Under the pieces are notes generated by a model. That model was not told where the DNA came from. It made no database searches and worked only from the letters and a program-made list of their open reading frames with translations. Positions 1 to 8,073 of a DNA stretch of 39,276 nucleotides are shown one piece after another (positions within the stretch are counted from its first letter, which is position 1; each line of letters begins with the position of its first letter). Position numbers and translations under genes: made by a program. The DNA comes from Pseudomonas sp. BGI-2 (GTDB lineage Bacteria; Pseudomonadota; Gammaproteobacteria; Pseudomonadales; Pseudomonadaceae), in assembly GCF_004310295.1 (NCBI RefSeq), contig NZ_SISB01000055.1, positions 1 to 39,276 of the forward strand, read 5' to 3'.

Positions 1-375
1 TCTGCTGACTTCTGTCGCCCATCCCGTCATCTCGCGACGCCGGTAGCACATGGCAGGCTAAACAGATCTCCCAGGGTAATTCGCGCGACCTTCCTGCTTA
101 TGCCTGTCGGATCTACGTCACAGCGTTGCGTGCAAGTATTGGGCTTTGGCAATTTTGGCTACCTTACCCCGCTGCACCGCCTAATCCGCTTCCTGTTCGT
201 CAGGCCAGCATTTTGCCTCGGGCTTCCTTCAGATTCGCAGTCACCCGCGACACCCTTGCCTCTGGCTAACACTTCCCCTTGCCGGGTGTGTAGAGGACTT
301 TCACCTCCAAGTCACCAGCGTGGCCACCACAGCCAACCTGGTTGCGCTTCGCGCAACGCGCCATGCCTGGCGCAC
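1..375 (-). mobile_element. 5' portion of a group II intron (ribozyme part, truncated by window edge)
   Basis: Read on the minus strand, the segment begins at 375 with GTGCGCC, matching the GUGCG-type 5' end of bacterial group II introns. It continues with GGAGGTGAAAGTCCTCTAC (about 307-289) and ends near the window edge with a CAGAAGTCAGCAGA-type segment (14-1) that I associate with DNA just before intron-encoded reverse transcriptases. No long ORF on the minus strand is expected in this part, and none is convincing. The maturase ORF and the domain V hairpin would lie to the left, outside the window. The 5' boundary directly abuts a terminator hairpin (376-408). Recognition comes from remembered family sequence, not from a fold, so the class (IIC or other) is inferred mainly from the insertion site. 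Confidence 0.72.
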
Positions 376-408
376 CAAAAGAAAAGGGAGACCCGTCGGC
401 CTCCCTTT
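376..408 (-). terminator. Intrinsic terminator hairpin at the intron insertion site
   Basis: An 8-bp perfect stem (383-390 AAAGGGAG with 401-408 CTCCCTTT) encloses a 10-base loop that can partly pair. On the minus strand it is followed by TTCTTTTG, a U-rich tail, so it should stop leftward transcripts. The plus-strand side has no T run. The putative group II intron starts immediately after the tail. Confidence 0.65.
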
Positions 409-409
409 G

Positions 410-600
410 AGAACTTCGTCCGTGCTCGACGCTTATGACGTCGGCTCACCTCACGCCGTCTTCTGGACAGTGTGTAGCTCGGGGGCCCGCACATCCCCTG
501 TGGGGGTGGCGGCCGCCGCTGGCCTGATTGGGCGAGCGGCTGTGGACTGTTTGTCCGAGCAGTGATTCTGGTGATAAGAATAGGCCGGACACGCCGACAG
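410..600 (-). other. Unassigned structured intergenic region, possible leader or small RNA
   Basis: No convincing gene is present. On the minus strand several inverted repeats nest. GCTCGG/CCGAGC forms an outer pair (about 563-558 with 483-478). Inside are a CCGCT/AGCGG hairpin and a CCCC-ACA-GGGG hairpin. A GTCC/GGAC pair encloses a GACG/CGTC hairpin (about 445-431). The terminator at 408-376 follows directly. That layout (multi-branched structure, then terminator, downstream of an upstream-facing promoter region) suits a small RNA or an attenuated leader of a leftward gene displaced by the intron. I do not recognise any known riboswitch class in it. Confidence 0.35.
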
Positions 601-612
601 AGGATTGCGAAG

Positions 613-662
613 ATTGCTCAATTAAACATCACTTGCGCAATTTTTAACCATGGATAGATAAT
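613..662 (+). promoter_or_regulatory. Probable promoter and candidate autoregulatory site of the Lrp-type regulator
   Basis: TTGCGC (633-638) and GATAAT (657-662) lie 18 bases apart and fit a sigma-70 promoter 33 bases before the gene. An imperfect inverted repeat, ATTGCTC (613-619) with GCGCAAT (635-641), overlaps the -35 element in an AT-rich stretch. This is the kind of site Lrp proteins often use to repress themselves. Binding is inferred, not shown. Confidence 0.45.
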
Positions 663-694
663 CTGCCGCAATAGTTATGACAAAGGCCTGATTG

Positions 695-1174
695 ATGAGC
701 AAACTCGACCGATACGACTTGAGCATTTTGGCGGAATTGCAGCGTGACGCGCGCATCTCCAACCAGGAGCTGGCCGAACGCATCGGCCTGTCGCCTTCGC
801 CTTGCTCGCGCCGGGTCAAGCAACTGGAAGACGACGGTTACATCACCCGCCAGGTGGCGCTGCTGGACCGCAAGATGCTCGGTTTGAGCCTCACGGCTTA
901 CGTGCTGATCGGCATGGACCGGCATACGCCCGAGCGTTTCGAGAATTTTGAAGCCGCGATTCGCACCTTGCCGCAGGTGCTGGAATGCAGTTTGGTCACG
1001 GGGATGGATGCGGACTATCAGCTTAAAGTCGTCGTGCCGGACATGGATCACTATCAGAAATTGCTGCTGGGGCATTTGACCCGGATTGAAGGGGTGACCA
1101 GCGTTCGTTCGAGTTTTGTGTTGAATCAGGTGTTGAATAGCACTGAGTTGCCGTTGACTCATTTGCGTAGCTGA
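695..1174 (+). CDS. Lrp/AsnC-family transcriptional regulator
   Basis: A 159-residue protein with the classic Lrp layout. An N-terminal winged helix-turn-helix (about residues 1-60, with LAERIGLSPSPCSRRVKQLE as recognition region) is followed by a RAM/AsnC ligand-binding domain (about 65-150, with LVTGMDADYQLKVVV). Length is normal for the family. The ATG at 695 is preferred over the in-frame TTG at 692 because AAAGG at 682-686 is well placed for it. Family members sense amino acids and act locally or globally; the ligand here cannot be read from sequence. The neighbouring gene it might control on the left has been separated by a group II intron, so its natural target is uncertain. A REPIN follows the stop codon. 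Confidence 0.88.
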   Translation: MSKLDRYDLSILAELQRDARISNQELAERIGLSPSPCSRRVKQLEDDGYITRQVALLDRKMLGLSLTAYVLIGMDRHTPERFENFEAAIRTLPQVLECSLVTGMDADYQLKVVVPDMDHYQKLLLGHLTRIEGVTSVRSSFVLNQVLNSTELPLTHLRS

Positions 1175-1180
1175 GGACGC

Positions 1181-1279
1181 CTTCGCGGGCAAGTCGGATC
1201 GCCGCACCGCTCGCTCCTACAGGATTGTGGTAGCTCGTGATCCACACAAATCCGTAGGAGCGAGGCTTGCCCGCGAAGG
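1181..1279. repeat. REPIN (inverted REP pair), one arm of the extended subtype
   Basis: Two REP palindromes face each other between two plus-strand genes. The right arm (1253-1279) is the common form, GTAGGAGCGAGGCTTGCCCG. The left arm (1181-1220) is a 40-base variant in which TCGGATCGCCGCACCGCTCG replaces the usual CCTCG core. The exact reverse complement of that 40-base arm recurs at 25581-25620. Confidence 0.9.
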
Positions 1280-1392
1280 GGCCAGCACAGGCGACGAATA
1301 GCTGCGACACACCGACGCAGGTCAATCCTCTACCACTCCCCCATGCCGTATACTCCAGCGCCTTTTAGCCCCGCCCGCGCTGGAGATATTCA

Positions 1393-1602
1393 ATGGATCC
1401 TGCAGTATTCGAAGAGTGGATGATGACTGGACTGGTCAGCATCCTGATCATTTTCATGGGTTTCATCGTCTGGGATCTGGCGAAAAAATCCAAGGCCGGA
1501 CGCTTTGGCTCGTTCATCCTGTTCTCCGTACTGGGTCTGGGCGTGGCCGCGTTCGTGATCAAAAGCGTGGTAATCGGCCTGATCGAATCCGGCGCGTTAT
1601 AA
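1393..1602 (+). CDS. DUF2788 small inner-membrane protein
   Basis: A 69-residue protein, mostly hydrophobic. One membrane segment covers about residues 11-29 (MTGLVSILIIFMGFIVWDL) and a second covers about 41-62 (FILFSVLGLGVAAFVIKSVV), joined by a short basic loop (KKSKAGR). It matches the conserved gammaproteobacterial DUF2788 family, whose function is unknown. GGAGAT sits seven bases before the ATG. The stop codon overlaps the end of the convergent pseudouridine synthase gene by 6 bp, so the two transcripts must overlap. Confidence 0.82.
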   Translation: MDPAVFEEWMMTGLVSILIIFMGFIVWDLAKKSKAGRFGSFILFSVLGLGVAAFVIKSVVIGLIESGAL

Positions 1603-2232
1603 GCGCGCCGGCACTTCCTTCCACTGGCCCTGATCGAGCCCTTCGATCGTCCAGTCGCCAATCCTGACCCGCACCAGCCGCAACGTCGGCAAGCCGACCG
1701 CCGCCGTCATGCGCCGCACCTGACGGTTGCGCCCCTCGCGAATCACCAGTTCCAGCCAACTGGTCGGCACGCTTTTGCGAAAGCGTACCGGCGGATTGCG
1801 TGGCCACAGCTCGGGCTCATCCAGTTGCCGCGCTTCGGCCGGCAAGGTCATGCCGTCGTTGAGTTCGACGCCCTCACGCAAACGCTGCAACTGCTCAGCG
1901 CTCGGCTCGCCCTCCACTTGCACCCAATAGGTCTTCGCCAGTTTGTGTTTCGGGTCGGCGATGCGCGCCTGAAGCTGGCCATCGTTGGTCAGTAGCAGCA
2001 AACCTTCGCTGTCGCGGTCCAGCCGTCCTGCCGGGTAAATCCCGGGAATCTCGATGAAATCCTTGAGCGTCGCCCGCCCTTCGCCGTCGCTGAATTGCGT
2101 CAGCACATCGAACGGTTTGTTGAACAGAATCAGCTTCGGCTCGGCCGGCGGCGCTTTGGCGACACGACGCGGGGCTAAAGGAGCTGGCTTCGCACCTGGA
2201 TGGCGGGAAGGAGGACGCGGGGGACGGGACAT
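1597..2232 (-). CDS. rluE: RluE-like large-subunit rRNA pseudouridine synthase
   Basis: A 211-residue protein of the RsuA/RluB/E/F family, which converts a uridine in ribosomal RNA to pseudouridine. The catalytic-Asp motif is clear (GRLDRDSEGLLLLTNDG, about residues 94-110). KLAKTYWV and the C-terminal GRNRQVRRM motif (about 167-175) are also family signatures. There is no N-terminal S4 domain. Instead a short Pro/Arg/Lys-rich leader (about residues 1-30) precedes the catalytic domain, which fits RluE (23S U2457 in E. coli) better than RsuA or RluB. The exact target base is inferred from family resemblance. The gene converges with DUF2788 and overlaps it by 6 bp. Confidence 0.82.
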   Translation of the reverse strand: MSRPPRPPSRHPGAKPAPLAPRRVAKAPPAEPKLILFNKPFDVLTQFSDGEGRATLKDFIEIPGIYPAGRLDRDSEGLLLLTNDGQLQARIADPKHKLAKTYWVQVEGEPSAEQLQRLREGVELNDGMTLPAEARQLDEPELWPRNPPVRFRKSVPTSWLELVIREGRNRQVRRMTAAVGLPTLRLVRVRIGDWTIEGLDQGQWKEVPARL

Positions 2233-2298
2233 GGGAAAAACAACATCTAACGGTCAGGGCTGCTAATGCTAGTGCCCCGACCGCCAAATGACCAACGA

Positions 2299-3798
2299 TT
2301 ACCGGAACGGCGGCTCGTCGAAGCTGCGCAGTTTGCGCGAGTGCAGCGAGTTGAGTTCGGTGCGCAACAGGTCCACCGCCTCGATACCGATCTTCAAGTG
2401 CTGGCTGACCGCGCGTTCATAGAAAGCGTTGGCCGAACCCGGCAGCTTGATTTCGCTGTGCAGCGGTTTGTCCGACACACAGAGCAACGTGCCGTACGGC
2501 ACCCGCAAGCGATAGCCTTGGGCCGCGATGGTGCCGCTTTCCATGTCCACCGCCACGGCGCGGGACAAGTTGATCAGTGGACGTTCCTGAGCCCAGCGCA
2601 ACTCCCAGTTGCGGTCGTCGTAGGTCAGTACGGTGCCGGTGCGCAGGCGTTTTTTCAGCTCGTCGCCCTTCTCACCGGTGATGTTGGCCGCCGCTTGTTG
2701 CAACGCCATCTGCACTTCGGCCAGGGCCGGAATCGGAATATTTGGCGGCACGACCCGATCGAGAATCCCGTCGCGACGCATGTAAGCGTGAGCCAACACG
2801 TAGTCGCCAATGGTCTGCGACTGACGCAAGCCGCCGCAGTGGCCGATCATCAGCCAGCAATGTGGACGCAGTACCGCCAAATGGTCGGTGATGTTCTTGG
2901 CGTTGGACGGGCCGACGCCGATATTCACCAGGGTCACGCCATGGCCGTCGGTGGCGATCAGGTGATAGGCCGGCATTTGATAGCGGTGCCAAACCACACC
3001 GGCCGCAATCGCCGAGGCTTCACCGTGGTCCATGCTCTTTTCGATGATCACGTTGCCCGGCAAGACCATGCGCACGAAACGCGGATCGCTGCGCAGCTGT
3101 TCCAGGCCATGGACGATGAACTGGTCGACGTAGCGGTGGTAGTTGGTCAGCAGAATCCACGGTTGCACATGGCGCCAGTCGCTGCCGGTGTAATGCACCA
3201 GGCGGCGCAGGGAAAAATCCACCCGCGCGGCGTCGAACAAGGCCAACGGCAGCGGATCGGTGTTTTCCCAATCATACAAACCGTCGGCGATGCCATCGGT
3301 CGCGGCCGACAGGTCGGTACTCGGGAACACCCGCGCCAGCGTCGCTGCGGTGACGCCGGAGCCGGCCAGTTCATCGCCCTGCTCAACCACGTACGGATAA
3401 GGAATGTTTTGCTGGCTGATACCGACTTCCACCGTCACGGTGAAGTCGTGCATCAACGGCACCAGCTGTTCCAGCAGGTACTTACGGAACGCCGCTGGAT
3501 GGGTGACGGTGACGCTGTAGGTCCCCGGCAATTGAACCTTGGCATAGGCGCGCGTGGTCTGTGGGACTTCGCCCTGGCAAAGGTAGGTCAGACGCAGTTC
3601 GGGATAACGAAACATCGCACGCTGTTCGGCGTCCGGTTCGACACGATCCTTGAGGTAACGCTTGAGCGCCTGGTTCAGCGCGGTGGTTGCACGATTGTGC
3701 AAGAGCGCAAGCCGATCCACGGCTTGCTCGGCGGTTTGAACGACAATAAAAGCTTCGGTCACGATCAGCATCCTGTGTTCTGACTTGCAGAGCTTCAT
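2299..3798 (-). CDS. amn: AMP nucleosidase
   Basis: A 499-residue cytoplasmic enzyme that hydrolyses AMP to adenine and ribose-5-phosphate, helping to balance the adenylate pool. The N-terminal half is the AMN-specific domain. The C-terminal half (about 270-480) is a purine-nucleoside-phosphorylase fold with MIGHCGGLRQSQTIGDYVLA, the VAVDMESGTIAAQG substrate loop and CVSDKPLHSEIKLPG carrying the probable catalytic Asp. Length agrees with the family (about 480-500). The ATG at 3798 has AGG five bases upstream. An in-frame ATG at 3771 would also preserve all conserved sequence, so the first nine residues are uncertain. A REPIN lies between it and the AidB-like gene. Confidence 0.93.
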   Translation of the reverse strand: MKLCKSEHRMLIVTEAFIVVQTAEQAVDRLALLHNRATTALNQALKRYLKDRVEPDAEQRAMFRYPELRLTYLCQGEVPQTTRAYAKVQLPGTYSVTVTHPAAFRKYLLEQLVPLMHDFTVTVEVGISQQNIPYPYVVEQGDELAGSGVTAATLARVFPSTDLSAATDGIADGLYDWENTDPLPLALFDAARVDFSLRRLVHYTGSDWRHVQPWILLTNYHRYVDQFIVHGLEQLRSDPRFVRMVLPGNVIIEKSMDHGEASAIAAGVVWHRYQMPAYHLIATDGHGVTLVNIGVGPSNAKNITDHLAVLRPHCWLMIGHCGGLRQSQTIGDYVLAHAYMRRDGILDRVVPPNIPIPALAEVQMALQQAAANITGEKGDELKKRLRTGTVLTYDDRNWELRWAQERPLINLSRAVAVDMESGTIAAQGYRLRVPYGTLLCVSDKPLHSEIKLPGSANAFYERAVSQHLKIGIEAVDLLRTELNSLHSRKLRSFDEPPFR

Positions 3799-3864
3799 CT
3801 TGCCTGCATCATCGCTTCACGGGAACAGTCGCGTGTTGGCTGCACACCAATGGCGATGCACTGA

Positions 3865-3957
3865 GTGGGAGCGGGCTTGCTCGCGAAAGCGGCGTTTCAG
3901 TCGACATCTCTATCGACTGACACGGCCTATTCGCGAGCAAGCCCGCTCCCACAGGGG
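3865..3957. repeat. REPIN of the GTGGGAGCGGGCTTGCTCGC subtype
   Basis: Two nearly perfect inverted REP arms (3865-3887 and 3930-3952, the second followed by AGGGG) flank about 40 bases of spacer in the gap between the aidB-like gene's end and the start of amn. The core is TTGCTCGCGA, not the TTGCCCGCGA core seen at 1253-1279. Confidence 0.9.
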
Positions 3958-3968
3958 GTCTTTGTTGT

Positions 3969-5615
3969 TCACAGAAGCGGGGTCGACCGGGCGACAATCG
4001 CTTCCACCTCCAGCCCACGTGGCAACGCGCCATAGACCCGACCGGCGAAACCCAGGCGGCTGGCGATGAAGGCATCGCTTACCGCCGAGTTACCGGCCTC
4101 CAGCAATAGCCTGGCCTGAAGCCCCAACGCAATATCTTCGGTGAGCTGCCGCGCGCGGTATTGGATGTCGCTGGTGTCCTTGAACGCGGCCTGCAATTGG
4201 CTGATGTGCGCGGCCAGACGTTTATCGCCGTGACCATCGCCCAATTCGCTGAACAACACATCGAGCACACCCGGCTCCTTCGACAACGCCCGCAGCACAT
4301 CCAGGCATTGCACGTTGCCGGAACCTTCCCACGTTGAGTTGACCGGCGCCTCACGGTACAGGCGCGGCAAGATGCTTTCTTCGACATACCCGGCGCCGCC
4401 CATGCACTCGGCGGCTTCGTTGATCATTGCCGGCGCGCGTTTGCAGATCCAGTACTTGCCCACCGCCGTCACCAGTCGGGCGAATTTGGCTTCATGGCTG
4501 TCATCCAGATGATCCAGCGCCTTGCCCATGCGCAGGCTCAAGGCCAGGGCCGCTTCGCTTTCCAGCGCCAGATCGGCCAGCACGTTCTGCATCAACGGAT
4601 GTTCGCTGAGCAGCTTGCCACCGACGCTGCGGTGAGCGCAGTGATGGCTGGCCTGGGTCAGCGCCTGACGCATCAAGGCGCTTGAACCGACCATGCAATC
4701 GAAGCGAGTCATGGCGACCATCTCAATGATGGTCGGAACGCCGCGCCCTTCTTCGCCGACCATCCACGCCAGCGCACCGCGGAACTCCACCTCGCTGGAG
4801 GCATTGGAGCAATTGCCGAGTTTGTTCTTCAGGCGCTGGATGTAGAACTGATTGCGTGTGTCGTCCGGGCGATGGCGTGGCAGCAGGAAACAGGTCAAAC
4901 CCTTGTCCGTCTGCGCCAACGTCAGGAAGGCATCGCACATCGGCGCGGAACAGAACCACTTGTGACCCACCAACTCATAGGCCTGGCCCGGGCCACTGGC
5001 GCCAACCGGATACGCCTTGGTGGTGTTGGCCCGCACGTCGGTGCCGCCCTGTTTCTCGGTCATCGCCATGCCGATGGTGACACCGGCCTTGTGGGCCATG
5101 CCGACATTGCGCGGGTCGTATTCAGTAGAAAGGATTTTCGGCAACCACTGCTCGGCCAGATCCGGTTGCAGGCGCATCGCCGGGACGCTGGCGAACGTCA
5201 TGGTCAGCGGGCAACCACTGCCGGCTTCGGCCTGGCTGTGCAGGTAAGTCATGGACGCGCGAGCCACATGGGCACCGAGCTGCGGATGCGCCCAGGGCAA
5301 CGAGGTCAGACCGTGCTCGACCGCCGTGCGCATCAACTCGTGATACGCCGGGTGAAATTCCACCAGGTCGATGCGATGGCCGTAACGGTCATGGCTGACG
5401 AACACCGGTTTGTTCTGATTGGCCAGGAACCCTGCTTCCATCAGCGGCCCGCCGGCCAATGCGCCATAGGCGTCGATCCGCGACTCGGCCCAACCGGCAC
5501 CTAAACGCCGCGACCACTCCTGCAAGGGCAGGTCGATGCGGTATAGGTTGGTGCCGTCCAGCGACGGTGGCTGGTTGGTGACTTCGTGGGTTTCGGCGAA
5601 CTGATGCAGGTTCAT
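3969..5615 (-). CDS. AidB-like acyl-CoA dehydrogenase
   Basis: A 548-residue flavoprotein of the acyl-CoA dehydrogenase superfamily, close in length to E. coli AidB (about 541). Landmarks are MAMTEKQGGTDVRANTTKA (about residues 183-201), HKWFCSAPMCDAFL, the flavin-binding C-terminal domain with ECMGGAGYVEESILPRLYRE, and VNSTWEGSGNVQCLDVLRAL. AidB belongs to the adaptive response to alkylation in E. coli, but its enzymatic role is unsettled. I therefore call this AidB-like and not isovaleryl-CoA dehydrogenase. The start at 5615 is chosen because AGGAG lies about eight bases upstream; the frame is open further to 5639. No alkylation-response regulator is adjacent, although an AAG glycosylase gene lies at the far end of the window. 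Confidence 0.85.
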   Translation of the reverse strand: MNLHQFAETHEVTNQPPSLDGTNLYRIDLPLQEWSRRLGAGWAESRIDAYGALAGGPLMEAGFLANQNKPVFVSHDRYGHRIDLVEFHPAYHELMRTAVEHGLTSLPWAHPQLGAHVARASMTYLHSQAEAGSGCPLTMTFASVPAMRLQPDLAEQWLPKILSTEYDPRNVGMAHKAGVTIGMAMTEKQGGTDVRANTTKAYPVGASGPGQAYELVGHKWFCSAPMCDAFLTLAQTDKGLTCFLLPRHRPDDTRNQFYIQRLKNKLGNCSNASSEVEFRGALAWMVGEEGRGVPTIIEMVAMTRFDCMVGSSALMRQALTQASHHCAHRSVGGKLLSEHPLMQNVLADLALESEAALALSLRMGKALDHLDDSHEAKFARLVTAVGKYWICKRAPAMINEAAECMGGAGYVEESILPRLYREAPVNSTWEGSGNVQCLDVLRALSKEPGVLDVLFSELGDGHGDKRLAAHISQLQAAFKDTSDIQYRARQLTEDIALGLQARLLLEAGNSAVSDAFIASRLGFAGRVYGALPRGLEVEAIVARSTPLL

Positions 5616-5688
5616 GACGGGGCTCCTTTGATCAGCCAAGGCATTCAGTTAAGCACCGCCTCCTGACCGAACAAAGTGTCATACCTGC

Positions 5689-8073
5689 CTAAATGTCGGC
5701 GCTTTCGCCTTGCCCTGAACACAGTACCCGCCGATAGAGCGCCGCTTGCAAATCCTCGAATTTCACCGGTTTGCTCAGGTAATCGATCAGGGTGCCGGTC
5801 GGGCAGCGCTCCCGATCGGCGCTCACGGCAACCACGAACACCGGCAACTCGGCACAACCCGGCAAGGCGCGGATCTGGCAGCACAGGGAGGTGCCATCCA
5901 GCGTCGGCATCTGACTGTCGAGCAAGACCGCATCGAAGGTTTCACGCTGCAAGAGATCGAGCGCGGCAGCACCGCTGTCAGTGGCGCGCACCCGGAAGCC
6001 GAGCTTGAGCAACATGCCACGCATTACCAGTTGATTGATGCTGTTGTCATCCACCAGCAGCACCGTGCAGTCCTGGGGCAATCGAAGACGCGCAAACTCG
6101 CGGGACATCAAGGGCACTGCCGGCCGCTCGACCACGGGCAGTTCAAACTCGACGTCCAACTGGAAACGGCTACCGCTGCCGGGTTCGGATCGATGGGTCA
6201 GACGCCCGCCGAGCAACTCGACCAGTTGCCGGCAAATCGCCAGACCAACCCCCAGACCACCGTATTCGCGGGTCATGGAACCGTCGAGCTGGAAGAAGCG
6301 CTGATACATCGTCGCCTCCCCCAGATCGGTGAAACCGATACCGGTGTCGATCACCGCAAACGACAACGATACCCGACCGTTTTCAACCGGTTTGCCCGTC
6401 ACGCGCAGGGCCAGCCCGCCGACCCGGGTGAACTTGATGGCGTTGTCCAGCAGGCATTCCAGGCATTGCGCCAGCTTGGTGCTGTCGCCGTTCAAGCGAT
6501 CCGGCAGGCCCGGCGTCACTTCGACTTTGAAGTCCAGCGACTTGCTTGAAGCATTGCCCTCGAACTGCGCGCGCATCGTTTCGACCACGCCACGCAAACT
6601 GAACGTTGTCGAACTGACTTTAAGCTTGCCGGCCTGCAATTCGGTCAGGGTCAGGATGCCGTTGACCATGCGCATCATGTCCCGCGCGGAACCGGCGGCG
6701 GTTTGCTGGTATTGCTCCAGTTCCGGGTTCATCTCGACGGTCTGCATCAATTCAAGTGAACCGATCACACCGTTCATGGGCGTGCGTAATTCGTGGGTCA
6801 AGGTGGCGAGGAATTCGTCCTTGAGCTTGTTACTGTGGGCCAGTTGCTGGTTCAGCACTTCGAGCTTTTGACCGGCATCGAACAGCGTCTGCGCCTGCTG
6901 CTCGCGCATGGCGTTGATGCGATCGGCCAGGGCCAGGGACAGCAACGCCACCTCGATGGCCGATCCGATCTGACTGGAATACATCGTCAGGAACACGTTC
7001 GGCAGGTAACCCAGCACCATCATGGTGTTGACGACGCCGCCGAGCAGGAATGCCGACCAGGCGATGATGAAATACCGCGCCACCCGCAAGCCACGCAACC
7101 AGGCGCACAGGCCTGCGATGAAAATGACCACGGTGAAGACCAGCGCCAAAGCTGTCGCCAGACGCAAGGCCAGGGCGTAGCTGGCCATCAATGACAAGCC
7201 GATTACCACCGCACTGAACGCAATTAACGCCAGCAGTAAACGGTCGAGCCAGCGACTGTGGCTGGCCGTCTGCAAGAAGCTGCGGGCGAACTGGCTGCCG
7301 AACAGTCCTGCGCAACCGATGAAAAACGGCGTCGCGGCGTTGGCCCACCATGGATTGTCGGGCCAGAAATATTCCACGGCGGCGCCGTTCACCGACAGTT
7401 GATACAGGCCGAATGAAGCGATGTAGAAAATGTAATAGAGATAGCTGGTGTCGCGCACGCTGAGGTAGATGAACAGGTTGTAGACCAGCATCCCCAACAA
7501 CACGCCATAGATCAGCCCCAGCACATAAAGGCGGACCGGCTGTTCTTCGAGGTAAGCGGTGCTCGACCACAAGGTGACTGGCGCCTGGACTGACCCGTCG
7601 CTTTGCAGGCGCAGGTACACCGTTTGCGCCTGGTCAGGCATGAAACTCAGATCGAACAGGTAGTTGTTCTGGCGCAGTTCGCGGCTGGCGAATGGCAACG
7701 CATCGCCAGTTTGCCGAGCCAACCGAAAGTCGCCGCCAGCATCGGGCAAGTAGAGATCGAGGTGATCGAGGGGCGGATAGGCCAGTTCCAGCAGCCAGGT
7801 CCGTTGCGCCGCCGGGTTGCTCGGACGGTAATGCAGATCGATTTTCAGCCAGAACACCGAACGCGAATAACCGGCGTTGAGGGTGGCTTTATCGTGGGGT
7901 TTGAAGTTTCCGGCCGCGGCCTGCGCACGAACATCGGCGATGGTTGCTTGACCGCCCGCGTCTTCGTACACCTGCAGTGCTCGGCCCAACGGAAGGCTCT
8001 GGGTGAACTCATCGAACTCGACGGCACTCGCCATGAGGGGCAAGCACAACAGCAACATTAGCAAATAGCGCAT
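5689..8073 (-). CDS. ladS: LadS-like hybrid sensor histidine kinase
   Basis: A 794-residue inner-membrane hybrid kinase. A signal peptide (1-17) is followed by a periplasmic DISMED2 sensor (about 20-165) and a seven-helix 7TMR-DISM region (about 182-385). Next come a HisKA domain with His427 in THELRTPMNG, and an ATPase domain with N box Asn544, DTGIG 576-580 and GLGVGLAI. A C-terminal receiver has acidic Asp675/676, phospho-acceptor Asp719 and Lys768. There is no Hpt domain. In P. aeruginosa, LadS uses the Hpt domain of GacS to reach GacA and the Rsm RNAs, favouring biofilm over acute virulence, and its DISMED2 domain responds to calcium. All catalytic residues are intact. Assignment to LadS rests on architecture plus its position between an acyl-CoA dehydrogenase gene and thiD. 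Confidence 0.9.
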   Translation of the reverse strand: MRYLLMLLLCLPLMASAVEFDEFTQSLPLGRALQVYEDAGGQATIADVRAQAAAGNFKPHDKATLNAGYSRSVFWLKIDLHYRPSNPAAQRTWLLELAYPPLDHLDLYLPDAGGDFRLARQTGDALPFASRELRQNNYLFDLSFMPDQAQTVYLRLQSDGSVQAPVTLWSSTAYLEEQPVRLYVLGLIYGVLLGMLVYNLFIYLSVRDTSYLYYIFYIASFGLYQLSVNGAAVEYFWPDNPWWANAATPFFIGCAGLFGSQFARSFLQTASHSRWLDRLLLALIAFSAVVIGLSLMASYALALRLATALALVFTVVIFIAGLCAWLRGLRVARYFIIAWSAFLLGGVVNTMMVLGYLPNVFLTMYSSQIGSAIEVALLSLALADRINAMREQQAQTLFDAGQKLEVLNQQLAHSNKLKDEFLATLTHELRTPMNGVIGSLELMQTVEMNPELEQYQQTAAGSARDMMRMVNGILTLTELQAGKLKVSSTTFSLRGVVETMRAQFEGNASSKSLDFKVEVTPGLPDRLNGDSTKLAQCLECLLDNAIKFTRVGGLALRVTGKPVENGRVSLSFAVIDTGIGFTDLGEATMYQRFFQLDGSMTREYGGLGVGLAICRQLVELLGGRLTHRSEPGSGSRFQLDVEFELPVVERPAVPLMSREFARLRLPQDCTVLLVDDNSINQLVMRGMLLKLGFRVRATDSGAAALDLLQRETFDAVLLDSQMPTLDGTSLCCQIRALPGCAELPVFVVAVSADRERCPTGTLIDYLSKPVKFEDLQAALYRRVLCSGQGESADI

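Noticed and set aside
100..438. Plus-strand ORF of 112 codons at the left edge
   Set aside because: It runs antisense to the putative group II intron ribozyme and crosses its boundary into the terminator. It has no start signal or family likeness.
312..494. Arg-rich minus-strand ORF that could be a leader peptide before the terminator
   Set aside because: It reads through the terminator hairpin into the intron without a stop in between, so it does not have the layout of an attenuator leader.
2266..3783. 505-codon plus-strand ORF opposite amn
   Set aside because: It mirrors amn exactly, with the low-complexity His/Gln/Arg-rich composition typical of antisense frames in GC-rich genes.
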